From: Phoronis australis
Lineage: Eukaryota; Phoronida; Phoronidae
Assembly: GCA_002633005.1 (NCBI GenBank)
Contig: NMRA01000628.1
Span: forward strand, 1-62,830
DNA: 62,830 nt
Reading direction: 5' to 3'
In this document: piece by piece, positions 1-14,300 of the stretch
How positions within the stretch are numbered: position 1 is the stretch's first letter
How the letters are laid out: each line of letters opens with the position of its first letter
Position numbers and translations under genes: made by a program
The notes under the pieces: model-generated
Database searches by the model: none
What the model was told of the DNA's origin: nothing
Seen by the model: the letters and a program-made list of their open reading frames with translations, nothing else

Positions 1-614
1 TTAAGGGGTGACGGACGTACTAAGTATAATTTTTGAAAATTCTTTTTTGCTTTATTTTTTGAGAATTGTAAAAAAAATTATTATTTTTATGTGATCTCTT
101 TTTATAATAACTTATGGAAAAATCATCAAGCAGTTCTGAGTGAGTGTGATGGATTTGTACATGATGGACGTGTACCATGATATCCACGTACAGTCATATA
201 ATATGACAACATTGGCCTACACACATGGTGTTGTTACTATTGTTTGATTCCGCTTATTGTTTTCATTCCAAAGATATATGAATGTNTATGAATGTGCCCC
301 CCCCCCCCCGCATTTCCTCGATGGTCGGAATTTCTGTTTGCAAGTATTCCTGGTTGACACTGCCATGTTTGCTCAATGCAAGATTACAGGACATACCTGT
401 TGCTAATGAATGAACAGCATCATCGATTCTGAATTTTGTTGGACCGCGAGATTCCCGCTAAAGTTTTCTTGACATAACATGAAGGAACAATCGAGGCGCC
501 CCATTTCACCCTTTTCCCTTTTTTTTGAGAATTGTGCTCATTTGTCCACTTTTCCACATAATGACCTGAAGGGATACCTTAGTTGTACCTCTAAAACAAA
601 CTCTTTTTTCGCAG
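1..614. other. Intron of the Tudor gene, no coding sequence seen
   Basis: AT-rich sequence up to the acceptor ttttttcgcag at 614. Positions 11-25 (acggacgtactaagt) resemble the terminus of the MITE at 27166-27406. A run of about 13 C follows the N at 286. Confidence 0.5.
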
Positions 615-3600
615 ATTCTTGCTAGCAGACGTGTACAAGGGTCACCATACTATCCAATTTGAATCCTTGGTACCGTAGCTCAGGATTGATGGGACTCGGT
701 CAGTTTGAACCTTTGAAAAGCAGCACTAAGCAAAATATAGGCGTTGGTGGATTAGTTCAGTTTTTGACCGCAGAAATTGGACAATAAAATTCTAAAGAAA
801 CGGATATTAAAGATGTATTTTCAACATTGCGAGGAATCCAACCATATCAAATTCATGTGTGCAGGTCAATGTTATTATAGTGGAAACAATTACCCCAGAC
901 TTAACCACTTGACGGATCTCAATGAAGCTTGACACAAATCATGAGGCAGTGACACACCCCTCAAACTTGAATGGGTGTGGGTTTTAAATTTCTAAAATAA
1001 CATGTTTGTATACCTGATCCACTGGTCTTGTACATGTCAAATAAACAAAAATACAGTCAAGAAATAGGATGGATGTATCTCCGCAGAATGTAATATTATG
1101 TGTTCGTAAATCCCCGGTATGATTTTCCTTATTTTTCCAGGCTACCAGCCTGTAGTTCTATTTTTGTTTTCAGACTTCCAGCCGGTAAGGTTCTGTACAG
1201 AATGTAGCAAGGTGGTCCATATGGGTAAAAGAATGTCCAGACATGTGCTAACATCTATACTCATCAAGGTGAGAAAATTGTTACCGGTACATTTATATCT
1301 TTGCAATTAATCTGCTTTTATTACTTGGCGAAATGTCAGCTTCTTGGAACAGGTCCCAGGACATGATGGAGTCTTGATATTATTGAGCCGGTTGAGGCAC
1401 CAACTCTGTGGGTGTCCCCTTTAGCTGTTATTCCTATGCGGTTACAAGATGGTATTCATGTGCGTGTGTCGTTGTCAGAACAGCAAATACTGTGGTCGTG
1501 CGGATGCGTCGTCCAATCCTGACAGTTGACGAGACTGTTCATGCTATGACTGGTAGTGCGGGGTTTATTTTAAGCTGAACTTAAGAAGTGACTGTCATCG
1601 TATTGAGTTGCACGAAAATTACTGTGGGAGAAGAACATTATTTTGCTTTTCATTTAAGAATCTTTAGATACAAGCATCTGATTATGGACACTGACGCCGG
1701 CGATGTAACGGACTATGTTCACAATTATCCATTCTTTACACCTGGGCAATTTTTAATTTCATATTTTGATTATTGTCGGCAGTGGTATCATTGTCGTCAT
1801 CTTTAATTTAGACGACCTCGTTGTCAATGGCAGAGATGTCTCGGTTAAATGCCAGTTACAATTTGTTGTCATTGCTGATGTGTTTGCATCATTCCATTGA
1901 GTTGCTGATGGGATCATCATGCCCTTCCGCAGGGCACTTTAATTTTTCTGTTAAATTATAGCAGTAAGACAATTTTGCTTTTAGTAATTATGAATTTTGT
2001 AATCTCATATTGCAAAAAAATTGGATGTTGTGTGCGGGCAATTTCGGAATCTCTTGTTTATTTTTCATTTATATTTTATTTTCAGGAAGAGACGGAAAAC
2101 CTGAATTTCAAAGTTGCTGAACAGGAAAAGTGAGTTGTGGAGTAATGAATATTTAGACTTGATTTGAGAATCTAAAACATTGTTGCTGTAGTTGTCATAT
2201 TTGTCATCTTTCAAGGGATGCCAAGCTCACTTTTTCAAAAACGGAAATCGACCCGAGACGAGCAAAAGGGATGCATTTTTTACTCGTTGTTTGGCACATG
2301 CCGTTTTCAGCCTTGTTTGCCCTTACTTAAAGTGCCTTTCCAGCTTTTCAAACAACACGATTCCTGGGCTGAGGTTGATCGATGCAGGTGTGAGTGTTTC
2401 TTGCAGTCAGTGAGCACAGAGTACGGTTTTTGGCCTTGCTACGGTGATATTGGTCTCAAGTAGTTCTTACTCAGACGAGAAGTGATTGCTAGGTAGGCAA
2501 ACTGAGAATTTGTTATTTCTCAAGTTGATCACAAACATTTTTAAGTCTGGTCTGCATGCCACCTGTTGGCCTCGTCACGTGACCGTGATGTGTGTTTCCA
2601 CTTTGGTTCAGCCTTTACATGTCTATAAATATTTCTCAAGACAATGCTTGGTGCATAAAATGTTGTGGCCTTGACGAGTTTTCTTGTCAATCCCGTTCTT
2701 TTGAAACCCTGTAATCACCTCCAATTCCACTAAGTTTCACGATGGTAAATGGTCTAATTCTTGTTATGGAAGATGGGTTTGTAGTCACTATAATATAATA
2801 TAATTATGCCACTTTTTGAAAAAATTCCGCAGACATTTCAATGGCGCTGTGCTGAAAACGAAATGGTGTAATTATTAAGCGGTTTTCTCCTAATGTGTAA
2901 TTCGTTACAACTTCTCTGACTTGGCTCAGAAGTCTGCTGGCAGCTTGACCTTTCACTCATTAGTGTAAACAATTGATGAGTTTTTCTACAAAAGTGGCAA
3001 ATTGAATTCTGTTTCTGGCTTTTCCCAAAGTCACTTTTTGATGACTTCAGGTGTAATGCTTGTATTCAGACGAGGATGGACGAGGTAACTGCCATAAGGA
3101 GTGACTTGGATGAAAGGTAAGCTCTGTCTAAAGTGCCCGTCATCGTAATACGTGTCACTTTTAAAGCACGTAAATCTTACGTGTTAGCGACGTGACTGGA
3201 TACTGTTGGTGTGGCTTGGTCCTGGATCTAATCTGTGAGCTCCAAGTCCAAATTGTGTTTTTGTCTTATGTTCTTCTTGGGTATGACTCTGCTTTTAGTT
3301 AGAGTTTCCCACTATGCTTGGGTATAGCAGGGATAATGCAGTCCCAAGTTGTCAGATTTTTGTCAGAGTTTACTGTGAAGTTATTACGTCTAGCAGCTTA
3401 ATTTTGTAAATGGATGTGCAATGCAAGTTACTGCGATTTCGACAGTATGCGTGGAGTAAGACCCATCCAGATTTCGATGTGATTCATCTTTAATTGAAAT
3501 GTGTCCTAGATGAAAAGGAATGTTATTTAGTTGCAGTTGAATTTCAACGTCGTCCAGCTTATTTTAATTTTGTCAAAAGGTTCAATCATCCTCAAAAAGA

Positions 3601-5353
3601 AGTAAGCCATGGAAAATGTAGTTTCAAGATATCAGTCATCTTTATTTTAATAAGTGTTGCTTTCCCTTTTAAAATGCCACCTTCTCAAGAGGGCAAGGGG
3701 CAATTGGGTCATTCTGTGACAAATGCTGTTTTGTGTATAATTATATTCCAGCTCTTTAGGTAAAAATTGACTCGAGTTAGAACAGTTGAAACATTTTTTC
3801 TGCTGTTTTCAAAGAAGAAAAAGTTGGAAGCAAAAGACTGGTGCTCAGTTTTGCTACTGTTATTCTGAGAATGGTATGAGAGTGGCTGAGAGCACAGTAC
3901 TGAAAATGGAATGATAGCTCCCTTAAAATTTACTACTGACAATGGTATGAGAGGGGCCTTAGAGCACAATCCATCTCAAGAGGGCAAGGGGCAATTGGGT
4001 CATTCTGTGACAAATGCTGTTTTGTGTATAATTATATTCCAGCTCTTTAGGTAAAAAGTGACTCGAGTTAGAACAGTTGAAACATTTTTTCTGCTGTTTT
4101 CAAAGAAGAAAAAGTTGGAAGCAAAAGACTGGTGCTCAGTTTTGCTACTGTTATTCTGAGAATGATATGAGAGGGGCTGAGAGCACAGTACTGAGAATGG
4201 AATGATAGCTCCCTTAAAATTTACTACTGACAATGGTATGAGAGGGGCCTTAGAGCACAATACTGAGAATGGTATGAGAGGGCCTTAGATTACAATACTG
4301 AGAATGGTATGAGAGGGGCCTTAGAGCACAATACTGCGAATGGTAGGAGAGGGCCTTATAGCTCAATACTGACAATGGTATGAGAAGGCCTTAGATCACA
4401 TTCTGAGAATGGAATGATAGGGCCCTTAGAGTGCAATAGACCTACTGTGAATGGTATGAGAGGTCCCTTGCAGTGCGATATGTCTTCTTTGGGATTGTGT
4501 TGTTCTGTAAATCCCATTCTCTTTTCCAGACAGAAGACCTACGAAAGGTGTATTCGGGAGAAGATAACCGATCTACAACAATCCCTGAAAGCTAAAGCGG
4601 TGGCCATCATTGGCAGACTGAGGGAACAGACGGAGCTGAAGAAAGCCCAGCTGGCGCGCTGCAATGAGATCTACTCAAGCAACCAGTCTACGTGTGAGGC
4701 GGTATGATTACTGTGGAGGGAACTTTGGGCAGTAGTGTGAATTCTGAATTCTAGAGTTAAGCACAACACTGTATTTATCATGTGCAAAGTCATCTGTTGC
4801 ATTGAACTTCAGCCTCACCCCTTCATACGAGGAATATGTCTCCGTCATTGCAGAATTTCCTCAAAGTGTATTTAATAAGCCATTCCTCATAACAAGCATA
4901 CAAATCTTACAAACTTGACTATCCATGCTAGTGAACCTGCCGTCTCTCAGTGAATAGAGCAAGTTTTTTCTGAATGTGCTAATCTGTGACATGCTTACAA
5001 AATGCGTCAATTTAAGGCAAAATGAATGACATCGTAGTCGATTGCATAGTTCACTGGAAAGCCGTATGACTGAATCAATGCCTGGCATTGTTTTCCACAA
5101 AATCAAGCTAATTCAGAGTAAACCAGTTTGAGACCTTTGACAGGTCTGACGCTAGTTAATTATATTAGTAATGTGTCTGCCAGCATTTCTATTTTTGTGA
5201 AACGGTCAACTTATGAAAGCTGTGTAGAAATTGATAAATGGTCACATTGGAATGTTTTTATTCAATTGATTTCAGAACATTCAGGAGATGAAAAGTTTAC
5301 TTGAGCAAGATGGTGAAAAGTTTTTAGAAGGAGTAAAGAAAATTAAGGAAAAG
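615..5353 (+). CDS. Tudor gene, N-terminal exons: B-box-like region and coiled coil
   Basis: Six exons give about 167 residues. Exons 1-2 carry VYKGHHTIQFE and then FCTECSKVVHMGKRMSRH, a Cys/His spacing reminiscent of TRIM B-boxes but not a complete canonical box, so zinc binding is only inferred. Exon 4 starts with CNACIQ. The exons at 4530-4701 and 5276-5353 encode a charged heptad-like helix (KITDLQQSLKAKAVAIIGRL, then MKSLLEQDGEKFLEGVKKIK), as expected for the coiled coil following B-boxes in TRIM/RNF17 proteins. The acceptor at 3051 rather than 3070 is required, because only it keeps the frame open from the 2086-2129 exon. The intron between 3116 and 4530 contains a large tandem duplication. 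Confidence 0.7.
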
Positions 5354-8300
5354 GTACCTGTTTAAAATATACTTTTAAATACTAAACGCAATTTCTTCGT
5401 TACTCACGTCTGCCCTAATTAGTGAGTCTGTTCTGCGTCTGAACATGAAACTGGGTGTGCTGTTCAGTTACGGGTGTATCATATGTGCTCTAACCGTTTT
5501 GGCAGTTGAGTCATAGTGAGTAGTTGAGGCATGGAATGATAACATTTAGACGTAGAGTACATGGCAGTGATAGAGGCTACTTCAGATGTGTTGACCTGTC
5601 TGTTCTAAATTTTGGCAATGAACAAGATCTGTTTTTGGCATGCGAGTTAATCACACAATCCTTCAACTCTGTCTTGGACTGCAGTGACTTTGCATATTTT
5701 AAAAATGCACTGTTTGCGGCAAGTTGCGTGCCACGGAATTTCTTATGCCACACAGGGTGGTGGTTTGTATCGTAGTTTTGTCCACTAAAAAGTAAGTTGT
5801 CAGAATTTCTGCAAACTGTATAACAGACACGCAGAATTGGAGTAAACATTGAGGTGCGCAAACCTCTGGGATTTTTGATGAATTTTAGACAAAATTAAAG
5901 CAGACTTTTTATAATAATATGGATATTAAACTTTAGATTCATGTGTACAAACTTTGTCAAAAGTTCACCGAGTGATTTATTTTCAATTGAAAAAAATAGT
6001 TTTGCATGCTTTTTGTGTGGGATGTACTCCCGGTCAGACTTATGTACCATCATTTTTTCCACCTCTGAGTCCCTTTCATGACTATCTTTTCTATGAATAA
6101 AAGGCATTTTCCTTTTCCTAATAATCTGTACAAAAAGTTTGTGTGTCAAAACTCAGCAAAGTGTTTCTTTTTTCATATAAACAAAACCCACTGTGGGGTT
6201 CTAGTATTTTTTCTAAATTTCCTGATGTTCGGAGACACGCTTTATCCTTTTTCTGTACATGTCATCTCCTAGTTCTGTTTCAGTCTTAGCTGGCAAAGAT
6301 TTCAGCAGTTCAAGAATCCCTATGAGCCTAGACTTATAGATTCATCCCCTGCAAAAGGATGATGTTTTTGGAAGAAATGTCAAGGATGGGTGTCCTTTTC
6401 ATTGACGCTCCTTAGAAATCAGTGATTTTTAGTGACTGTGTCTTAAGTGAAAGGCTAGCTTTATTCTCCAGCAATAAACATGGTGGAGAAACTGGTCGTT
6501 TTACAAAAATGAATTGAAACTAAAACGCATTCTATATTTTATGTTGATACTAAAATGAGCTTTACACAGAATTTTAGAATTTCTAAAAATGGCTGTGGGT
6601 GGATATTCAATAACGGCCTTTCAAAACATGTTGGAATATATGCCTGGACGTATTTTCAGAAAGGGGAGGGAGAGGGGTATTTTCGGAGAGGGGGGAGTAT
6701 TTTTGGAAACTGTCAAACATGATGCAATTTTTGTTATAAACAAACATTAGTTGTGAAGTTATTTAGATAAGTGACATAGTTCTATTTCACTAGTAAGAAT
6801 TTTGTTCAACCATACTCGTACCTTCAGCAGATGTCCTTCATACTGTGCTAATATGGTAAGTTACCAGAGCAGTCACTCTATCTCGTTAAATGAAAGCCAT
6901 TTGAGTGAAGCTGCGGACTTTTCGAAAATTTTCCGAAATTGCGTATTTTCAAACTTTTTACCGGACCTATTTTCGAAAATTATCTGTAAGGAACAATTTT
7001 TAATTGAGAATGATGCATATAAGGAAAGGAGCATAGATTTGATTGCTTTATTTTTAATTCTTTGCGTTTCCTAAATTATTTTGGAAATGATGTTGTTGCT
7101 GCAATTTTTCCGTCTTGTTTTCGTTAACACAGATTTCGCCACCGTCTTGCATCGGTGAACTGGTCACCGAGTTTCCTGTTCTGGACATTTCATTCCATAT
7201 GGATTTGACCCAAGTGAAGCATGACATTGAGGCTGTGGACTGTGTCATAGTGTTTGGTGAGATATCTTATACGTTGTTCTGGCTTTGATTCCTCATTATG
7301 CAGATGGCCAAAGATGATACAATGAATAGTGTCGTGGAATGTCATTGAATTATACCTTAAACGATTCCGTATTTTGTAAAAAAGTATTTGGTACTTAAAA
7401 TCATGAAAATATAGCCTACTATACATGTAGCATTGAATATCCTGCAGGTGATGCTTGTAAAATTATTCGTACCCACGTGGTTGTATTCTGGTTGAGTCAG
7501 TTGCAAACTGAAGCCTATCACTTCAGATACATGATAACGTGGAATTGTCATGAGGACTTGACTGGGACCTCAGGGGTCTCACGCTCCACTGTATAATTTA
7601 GAAAGGCTTTGTTCTGTCACACCTTGTGGGTCATAAATTGAGATAATGCAAGTCATGTTTCTTCAGGCAGCTCTTAATATATTATCAAAGTATCCGCTTC
7701 ACGGGCAATAAAATGCAATTGGCCAAATAGATGGTTTTCTCTTGATGCCAGACCATCCAGAGTTGTCCCATTGACAACTCTGGACGGTCTCTCACGAGGA
7801 TTTAATGTTATGGGCCACTGACTTGATCAGGGTAATGTATGAAACACAGGTGAATGATCCCGCTACCTCTGTTCACCGGCGTACTTTCCGTTTTAAGTTA
7901 CTATTTTCTGTTATACATTATGAAGAGACAATATGGAAATCATTGTTCTGGTGTTCATCCAGGCTCCATTTTTGTGTCATTTGATACAATCAAGTCAAGG
8001 AAGGCACCGATTGAGTTGACGGGCGTTGTACCGTGGGCAACGGTGTGACGGGCGTTGTACCGTGGGCAATGGTGTGATCAGGTGTAACGAATAAAAGTAA
8101 AAAGATTATAGAAATCATGGGGTTTCATTTCTCTGTTATCTCCCCATGTTTCCGTTTTATGAAAGTACCTCCAGATTCTATTCACTTTTTCTATGTACAT
8201 TACGCAGACCCAAAGAAACTGAAATAGCGCCCAAAATTTAGGGAGTTAGCTCCCTTGTTCCCAGTGTTATAATTGTAGGACAAGCAGTGCTTAACATTAT

Positions 8301-11300
8301 TGGTTTGCAGAAGGTAGTTCTACTGCAGTGGACCAGCAAGTGGTGGATACAGCACCCCATGTTGTCAAGGGTGCAGAGGTGGTCGGACTCATTCACAGTA
8401 ATCTCGACAAAGAGGGACGGTTTTGGTTCCAGCCTGAAATGAGCGAGGCTGCATACAAGAAGATTGCAGTCATTGGTGATGACATACGGTATGTTGGGAG
8501 TTGTGTGTACACAATCTGGAAAATATTACAAGGTTATGTTGAAGCTTATTGTCAAGTCTGGCGTATTTTGCCAAATATCTGAGAATTAAACTTGTCCATT
8601 TTAAACTGATTACCAGTAAAAAAGCATATATTTTGAAAGTGAGACGCCAGCGTAGAATTTGATTCTTGATTTTTAAAAGTTTAATATGAAATCTAAATAA
8701 CACTGTCCGTCTGCTCTTGGCAACATCAACTTAGTAGCTGCGTTCCTTCACTGAGTGGTAGTGTGAAAGTGTTGACATTACCTTGTTGACATGTTGTAGG
8801 CGTGCTTTCTATCAGTCGCCTCATTGGATGACGTACGCCGAGAGTCACCAGGAGCCCTCTGTTGGCGACCTAGTTTTTGCCAAGTATTGCGTGGACCAAA
8901 AGTGGTACCGAGGACGAGTGGAGGCTCTCGATAACGGCAAAAAGGTAGAATCAGTGATTGTGCAGCCAATGAGGTGTTCAGATGGGCTGGCTCATGATGA
9001 TGTGGTGTCAAAGGCTTTTTTGATATCCATGATGTTTAAGGAATTTCCTTCTATTAGCACTTGGTACCCAGTCAAACGAATCTGACTCGCTGCTCAACTA
9101 CGCAAAATATCTGTCCACGGATACAAGTAATTCCCATCCTCATTGACTAGGCTTTCATGAACTTTATTACCATAGTCTTCTGTACGATTCTTCAAAGTTT
9201 TGTGTTTGATCGCAGGACCAGGCTGCTGTGCGTTTCATTGACTTTGGGAACTTGGAGTATGTGTCCTTTGCGCAGATGTTGCCGTACCGAGATGATGTAG
9301 TGACGGGAGACATCCCCCACCAGGTATCATGGACTGAATTGTGCTAACTTTTGTGGCCTTGGGACATGGCCTCTTTGTATGTTAATCTTCTTCACCATTG
9401 AAAGGGGGGAAGTTGAGAAGGATAATACAATTTTTGATTTTTGGCTAATGCCTCTGCTTTGGACACTTGAATGTTAGCTGAGTGATAAACCTATTACACA
9501 GAGTGAGCATTAGGCCGGGTAGTCATTTGTCTACTGCTACATGTTTGCGCAAAGCAATGTATAAAGTATACAGACTGACTGTCTGTGACCTGTGCAGTAG
9601 TCTTGAAACTATGCCTCTAGAAGGAAGCTTTAGATTTTGTTTATAGGTTTAGCATCTCCAAGTATTGTTGATTTTGACAACATTAACCACGTTCTCAAGG
9701 TAGCAGAGAGAAATGTAGCAGTTTTACTGTGGAAATATTGGTGCATATCTGCCTAGTCCAGAGTTTTACTAAAGGTGTAGGTAGGTTCTCACCAGGGGCC
9801 GCAGTCAATTTTGCCTACCTTGGCCATGTTTTCAAGTTTATCATTTGACATGTGAAAGCTACATCATGTCATGCACTGAATGAAGCAAAATGTTCTCATT
9901 TGAAAATTTTGGGAACTAATCGACTTATCATTAATTTTCAGATAGGTTGGGAAGGTCTGAAATATTGCTTTGGCGGCCTGATGTAATTCAACATTGTCAA
10001 TCACTGTAGTGCACAATTCAAGTGGAAATATGCACTATTGTCATTGACTATGTCATCAAATTGGTCACTTTTTCTGGAAATATGAAATCATGTTGAATCA
10101 TGCTAAGTTTCAGTTTGCCAGTAGCCTAGCCTGCTAGGATTATTCAATGTCTAGGCCAGTCGTATTGTGAGGTCACCATTTTTCGCTACCAATTTTGTTC
10201 AGTTTCCTCGTTTGTCACTTTTTATGCCACCCCATGTTGTTTAGCTGCCCCCGTGTGTCTCTAGTTTTGCCCTTCACCCTCCCGCTTTTCAGCTGACAGC
10301 AACCCTCAGTAGCTCCGTCATTGTTCTTTATTACGTAGCATCACATAATTTGAAAATTAGCCATTCCATTTAATTGCCAAGTTTATCTTTTCTACTAGAT
10401 AGTCAAATTCACTCAATGATCTATGATTGACATTTGAGACCATGGAAATAAGAGTGACAGGTGATGCTCTACTCTTCTATTTTCTTGTAAACTTTCTTGC
10501 AGGCTGTTCAAGTGTCCCTGCTCCGTGAAGAGTTCCCTTTACCACTGGAGGCACGCTGGCTGTTTGGTGACCACGTGAAGAACCAACTTGTCAAGTGTAT
10601 CTTCAAGGAAGCAGTAAGACTTGAGGCTTTTACATCAAGCTACTGACAAATCTTGATTATTTTTAGTCTTAAATTTTAAGATTTCTCTTAAGTTATGACT
10701 TACATAATAGTTAGATGAGAAAGTATATATTATTATTGGAATGCAATTCTGTGCTAACTTATAGTAAGTGAACTTGCTTCTTGTCTTAAATCAATTTTAA
10801 CAGTCGACATGTTTACCAATGATTTCATTTCATGAAAGAAAGTAAGCATAGTGGAGTTTTGTTTGTTTTGATCACTGTGGCGTTTGAAAGTCAGACTTGT
10901 TACAAAGTGAACATGCACGTTTTAAAATAAGTATGGTATATGAAAATCACTTTCACTCGTGTGACTGTCCATTCAGTGGAAATTGTTAATATTCATTTTG
11001 TGTCAGTTTGAGGCTGATGGCGAAGAGCCTTGTTGGTCAGTGGATGTGTGGGCTGAGACGGAACAGGAGGTCACGATCAATGAGATTATACAGCTGAAAG
11101 GTACGCGTTTGTTTTGGTTGATATCAGTTCAATTTATCTGGCTGATGGTCATTGATCACCAGTCTGGTCTTTGTTCATGGAATATCTCTTTTCTTCATTT
11201 ATCGTTAGTCTGTGAAAAGCCTCAGTTCTCGAACTGGTAAATATTCAGGAAAATCGCTTGAAAATTGTATTCAATTGTTTTTGTCATAGCATTCATTTAA

Positions 11301-14300
11301 ATTTTAATTTTTCAGAAGTGGTTGATATGAATAATTTATTTAAGAAATCTTTATAAATTATGGTTGAACAAGATTCTTCGTCTTAAATATTATTTGAGAT
11401 TGTTTTTCTTTGAAAATTTTTATCTCTGGTAAAGTGAGAGTGACATTGCCCCGGCATGCTTTGCGTGATCTCTTTTCCAAAGTCTTTCCCACTGATTGTC
11501 CCTTGTTGATTGTTTGATTCAGTTTGTCTGAGCCACATGTTGCCGTGGTAAGTGTATCTGCCTGTGTAACTAGTAGAATTTAGTGTTTTGATGCGTGACT
11601 TCTCTAAATGGTGCTTTCTCTAGTTTCTCTAGTATCTAGTGCTTAATGTACGCTTACTGGAAACCTGGCTGAAACAGCAAAGGTCGTCTTCACCAAATCA
11701 TAGTGCACTGATTATTTACAGCAGAAAGCTGACTTGAACTCGGCATTGTGTATTCACATGCAGAGACATAATAACAGGAAAGTAAGGTCTTAGAAATATA
11801 AGCACCTGGTCATCATTGTTTTACGTAATGAAGTTGCTGTTTTTCAAACACGTATTGATTCTACATGCAGCAGTGGAGACGGGACGTAAATATCCCTGTC
11901 AGAGGGCTGCGTATTAATTTTGTATCACTTCCAGTGTGAAAACGCAATGACCGACTTTTTGTTTGAACTGTCTGCTGGTCTTTTTGTTTTGCTAAATGGA
12001 AATTATACAGAACCAAGATGCAGTCCTTTTCTGAGACGTTTATGTCGTTAAACTCATATTCAGTTATTGCTGAAATAGCCTCAGTCTCTGAAAGGTTTGC
12101 ACATGTGTTAGATAACGCCAAAATTTTAGCTTTGTCCAATAATGTCAAGGGTGCGCCAACAATACAGTTCCATCAAACTGACTTTTTTAATGCAACTAGT
12201 CTGCCGGGACTGGGGATCTCGGGACCGCAATTGGAGTTCAAAGGTGCGGCTGTCAAATCATTCCCCTGGATATAAGTCGTAAGAAACAAACGATCTGTGT
12301 TACAGTTTTGGGCGTATTTCAACTCTTTGCTTTGCTCTTGATTGATCTTGAATCACACCATCTAGTGCACCACATGATAGGTGGCACTGTAGTCTAATGG
12401 TCTTTAGCAGTGAGTATTTATATTAAATATTACTCACTGCTAAAGACCATTAGACTACTTTTTTGTCTTAATACATTCGGTCTTGGGTTTCCCAAGCTGA
12501 TGGATTTTTTTGCTTAGATACAGGTATCCTTTTACGCAAGTGACCTAGGACCTGAGCCAGAAACTTGATCTTATGCTCCGACCTCTTCACAATTCCTGTA
12601 TGGTGGTTTAGCTAATTGCATCACAGTCTAGAAGTAACTTGTAGCAATTATCTCACATTTAACTAACAGTTAGCTGTACCTGTGTAGTCTCAAAGACTTT
12701 GTAGTCTTGCTCAAGTGAGATTCAATCATTTTTCAGAAATTGCTTTGTGGAGGGTAAGACCAAATTCTTGTCTTACGTCTGAGTCACTTTTCGTGAAAGT
12801 GACCCCTACTCTTCGTCCATTTGTTGAATTAGAAATAAGCCAAAAAATCGTACCTAGGCAATGATTTTTATTAGGGATCGATTCATGTCTGGATAACAAC
12901 GTACATTGACATCATGTCTTGCTGGGTGACACTGTCATTGTTCAACAAAGTGTCACCTCTGTAGCAATTAGGTTTGTTAGTTTGTTAAAATTATTTAAAA
13001 ATATTGGGCACATAACGTTTCAAAACCTTAGTGTAATGTTTTTTTTTTCTTGTGTTTAGCCAAAACCCTTTCGAAGCCAAAGGAAGCAATAGTGAGCAAA
13101 GATTTTCGCTTGGCTGACAACCCATCACTGACATCCGAGATTCGCATAGAGAGAGGAACAGATGGAGGCCAGGAGCAACACACTTCTGTCTCCATGGTAA
13201 CCTGAATCAAATGGATTTAATAAAATAATACTACCGTCAGTATGAAGGTTCAAGAGACAAAATTACAGAGGTGTCGAAAATAGACCTCAGCAGTACAAAC
13301 TAAAGTGATAAGTCTTCGGCAATTCAAGTTGATGGAAGCTATTTTCTTTTAAAGTTCAGATTTTGTTGATTATTTGTTTTTCAAGCTGTATTTCACCCTG
13401 TTTAGCTCACTAAAATTGAATTGTGCCTTATACCGTTACAAAATCGAGCTTATGATGATCTTCAGCGTGATAGGACTCTGTTGCCATTGCCAACTGACAG
13501 AAACATTCTGTGCCAGCCTTCAGTGACTGAAAGAGCTTCAGAGTATATTTGGGTTCGTCAGCTTGAAATTGGGAATTTGACAGTGGCAGAACTACTTGTT
13601 GACTGTGACTTGACGTGCTAATGGGAACAGAATCTTACAGTAACCATTGTAAGACAAAAATAGTTGCCAAAACTGCATTTTTGATTACGTGGGTGTATTA
13701 TGCCGTCATCCCAGTATGTCAGGCGTACGCTGCTGTATCGCCAAAACTATTTCATTTATTTTCATGAAATTTTGTATGTGTTTTTTTTTTGCATATGCCA
13801 AACCATGCAGAGGATCATTATGAAAATTGGCAAATGTGTTCCTACTGACAAGAGCATGACTGGCCTGGCTTTCATCTACGATGGTGCCCTTTTGTAACAT
13901 TTTTTGCATGCTGTGTCTCCTAAATCCCCTTGCAAGATGTTTTTGAAATTTTGCAATAACTTCAGAGCATATGGATGGATTTGACTACTGCTGACAGTGA
14001 TTCCTAATGGCCGCTTGTTTTTTTTTTTTACTTTTGCCTTTAGTTCGTATCTTTGGAGTTCTTTTCACTGATATTTGTGAAATTTTGGCAAGTAATTTGA
14101 GAGAGAATGACTCCTTCCCATTTTTGGATGGGTTCAATGCTATTTGTGCCATCTACCGGACATTTTTTGGGCTAGAAATAAACACCCGTTCCATAGAAGC
14201 ACACCTTTGCAGTGCTGTGGTGGGTGCATCTCAACGCTCGGTGTCGCTCTTGTTTCATTTTTCACGGGCTTATGACCTTGCAGTAAACGCCCCCAGTTTC

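Noticed and set aside
3070-3116. Alternative acceptor tattcag at 3069 for the exon encoding TRMDEVTAIRS
   Set aside because: It breaks the frame from the preceding exon; the acceptor at 3050 keeps it open.
3709-4260. Two 86-codon minus-strand frames with almost identical products
   Set aside because: They are antisense frames within the 291-bp tandem duplication; their identity reflects the duplication, not selection.
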